Positions 4,510-5,425 of a stretch of DNA of 5,425 nucleotides are shown one piece after another; the stretch's first letter is position 1, and every line of letters begins with the position of its first letter. The position numbers and the translations under genes were made by a program. The stretch covers positions 1 through 5,425 of the forward strand of contig CAINXF010000065.1 in NCBI GenBank assembly GCA_903854795.1, read 5' to 3'. Source of the stretch: Candidatus Kerfeldbacteria bacterium. GTDB taxonomy: Bacteria; Patescibacteriota; Patescibacteriia; SBBC01. A model generated the notes under the pieces. The model was not told where the DNA came from and ran no database searches. It saw nothing but the letters and a program-made list of their open reading frames with translations.

Positions 4510-5425
4510 GCACGATCATACGCAGGCGCCTACCGCACGCGTTGACCCAGTGGCGACGATCGCTTGCAATTTCGATCATCGTCGCGATGCTCCTTTCGAT
4601 GTTCCCCGTCCCTTTTTCGACGACGAAACCCGCCGCGCCAAAAGTACTTGCGGCGACCAATCAGTTCTTACCCACCGCGGGCGCCATCGTCACCGGTAAC
4701 CAGGTCGCGAACTCCGCGACAAACATGGGCTCGTATCGAGGTGCGCTCGCGTCTGACAACATATTCTGGTCGGTGAACAACACGGCCGGTGCGGCGCTGG
4801 ACTTCAATACCAGTTTCGGTAACGTCGTGCTGAACGGCGCGAACAAGATGATTATTACGACCGAGACGGCGAACGTGACGACCGCACGCAATTTTACCAT
4901 CCAGATCTGTGACTGGGTGTTGTCGACCGGCGTGGACAGCGCGGCCGACGCGGCGTGTACGACCGGCGGTTGGCGTACCCTCAACAACCCTAAGGCGACG
5001 GCGTTCGCGGAGACCGCGGACACCTCCCGGACCTTCGAGATCTACAACGGTTATTTCTATTCTGGCACGCTTCCGGGAGCGAAGATCAACACCCCCCTAT
5101 CGAACTTTGTGAGCGGCACGACGGTTAAAATTCGATTTAACGTCGTAAGTAACGCATCGTCCATTCAATTAAATCTTGATCGTGTTCAACTCGAGGTTGC
5201 CGTCGATCCGGTCTATTATCCACAAAGCGTCACCGGTATCTCTCCCTATACGCTCAACGTGACTAGCAACGACTACGCACAAACGTTCACGTCGGACGCG
5301 AACCGCATGGTCATCACGAACAACGCGACAAACGCGATGAACGTGTATTTCTCATACCCCGGCGTAAAGACGTATACCGGCGCAAACACGATCCTGGTCA
5401 CCTTCCTCGGCGCCTATGTGTCCGC
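4506..5425 (+). CDS. Large secreted surface protein, N-terminal part (306+ aa, truncated by the window)
   Basis: The frame is open from ATG 4506 to the right edge, 306 complete codons, with no stop. The start overlaps the upstream TGA (ATGA), a typical coupled start. The N-terminus is basic (RRRLPHALTQWRR) with a hydrophobic core about 20-37 and probable cleavage near VLAA (residue 50): a long signal peptide. The mature part is beta-rich, high in Asn, Thr, Ala, Ser and Val and low in Lys. Residues about 52-233 look like one beta-sandwich or jelly-roll unit (strands such as KMIITTETANVTTARNFTIQ, TVKIRFNVV and SIQLNLDRVQLEV), with Cys135 and Cys151 possibly disulfide-bonded. From about 238 a new unit of similar character starts (SPYTLNVTSNDYAQTF, then RMVITNNATNAMNVYFSY). 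I recognise no named family. By position it could be the large exposed partner of the WxL-like/DUF916 system, perhaps adhesive or carbohydrate-binding; that is speculation. Confidence 0.8.
   Translation, partial: MSTIIRRRLPHALTQWRRSLAISIIVAMLLSMFPVPFSTTKPAAPKVLAATNQFLPTAGAIVTGNQVANSATNMGSYRGALASDNIFWSVNNTAGAALDFNTSFGNVVLNGANKMIITTETANVTTARNFTIQICDWVLSTGVDSAADAACTTGGWRTLNNPKATAFAETADTSRTFEIYNGYFYSGTLPGAKINTPLSNFVSGTTVKIRFNVVSNASSIQLNLDRVQLEVAVDPVYYPQSVTGISPYTLNVTSNDYAQTFTSDANRMVITNNATNAMNVYFSYPGVKTYTGANTILVTFLGAYVS

Noticed and set aside
1..5425. CRISPR arrays, tRNA or rRNA genes, insertion sequences
   Set aside because: I saw no regularly spaced short repeats, no cloverleaf-like tRNA ends, no transposase motifs and no terminal inverted repeats on either strand.

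Overview
The window reads as a bacterial cell-surface locus from an organism with a single-membrane, Gram-positive-like secretion style. There are several Sec signal peptides, no outer-membrane features, no lipoboxes and no LPXTG sorting signals in the visible part. Coding DNA is fairly GC-rich, intergenic DNA is AT-rich, Shine-Dalgarno sites are mostly weak, and the -10 elements have the form TGG-TA. The gene content (a DUF916-type protein with a membrane anchor and LysM-like domain, small WxL-like secreted proteins, and a CTP-dependent lipid-kinase-like protein) would suit a Patescibacteria/CPR-type bacterium. No marker gene is present, so this placement is an inference. TGA acts as a stop codon here (gene 5), which argues against the TGA=Gly code of Gracilibacteria/Absconditabacteria.

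Layout. Positions 1-464 (minus strand) hold the N-terminal 154 residues of a polytopic membrane protein of the dolichol/phytol-kinase (CTP-transferase) family. It is cut by the window edge and runs divergently from everything else. Positions 465-573 are an AT-rich divergent promoter region with a good TTGACT-N17-TATAAT promoter facing right. Positions 574-2582 hold three tandem small secreted paralogues (215, 215 and 226 aa) that I read as WxL-like beta-sandwich surface proteins; they end at a clear intrinsic terminator (2604-2632). Positions 2689-4041 encode a 450-aa protein with a signal peptide, a WxLIP-like (DUF916/DUF3324) ectodomain, one membrane helix, a LysM-like domain and a Lys-rich tail. 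Positions 4111-4509 encode a small unrecognised secreted protein. Its stop codon overlaps (ATGA) the start of a large secreted protein that runs off the right edge (4506 to the end).

How it may work together. In Firmicutes, WxL loci pair small and large WxL proteins with a DUF916/DUF3324 partner that holds them at the cell wall. This window has the same logic: three candidate small subunits, one membrane-bound partner, and downstream large and small secreted proteins of unknown fold. The proteins differ from textbook WxL in two ways. The second Trp of the WxL pair is replaced by Met, and the LysM-like domain of the partner is predicted to lie on the cytoplasmic side of the membrane. The proposed assembly is an inference from domain resemblance and gene order.
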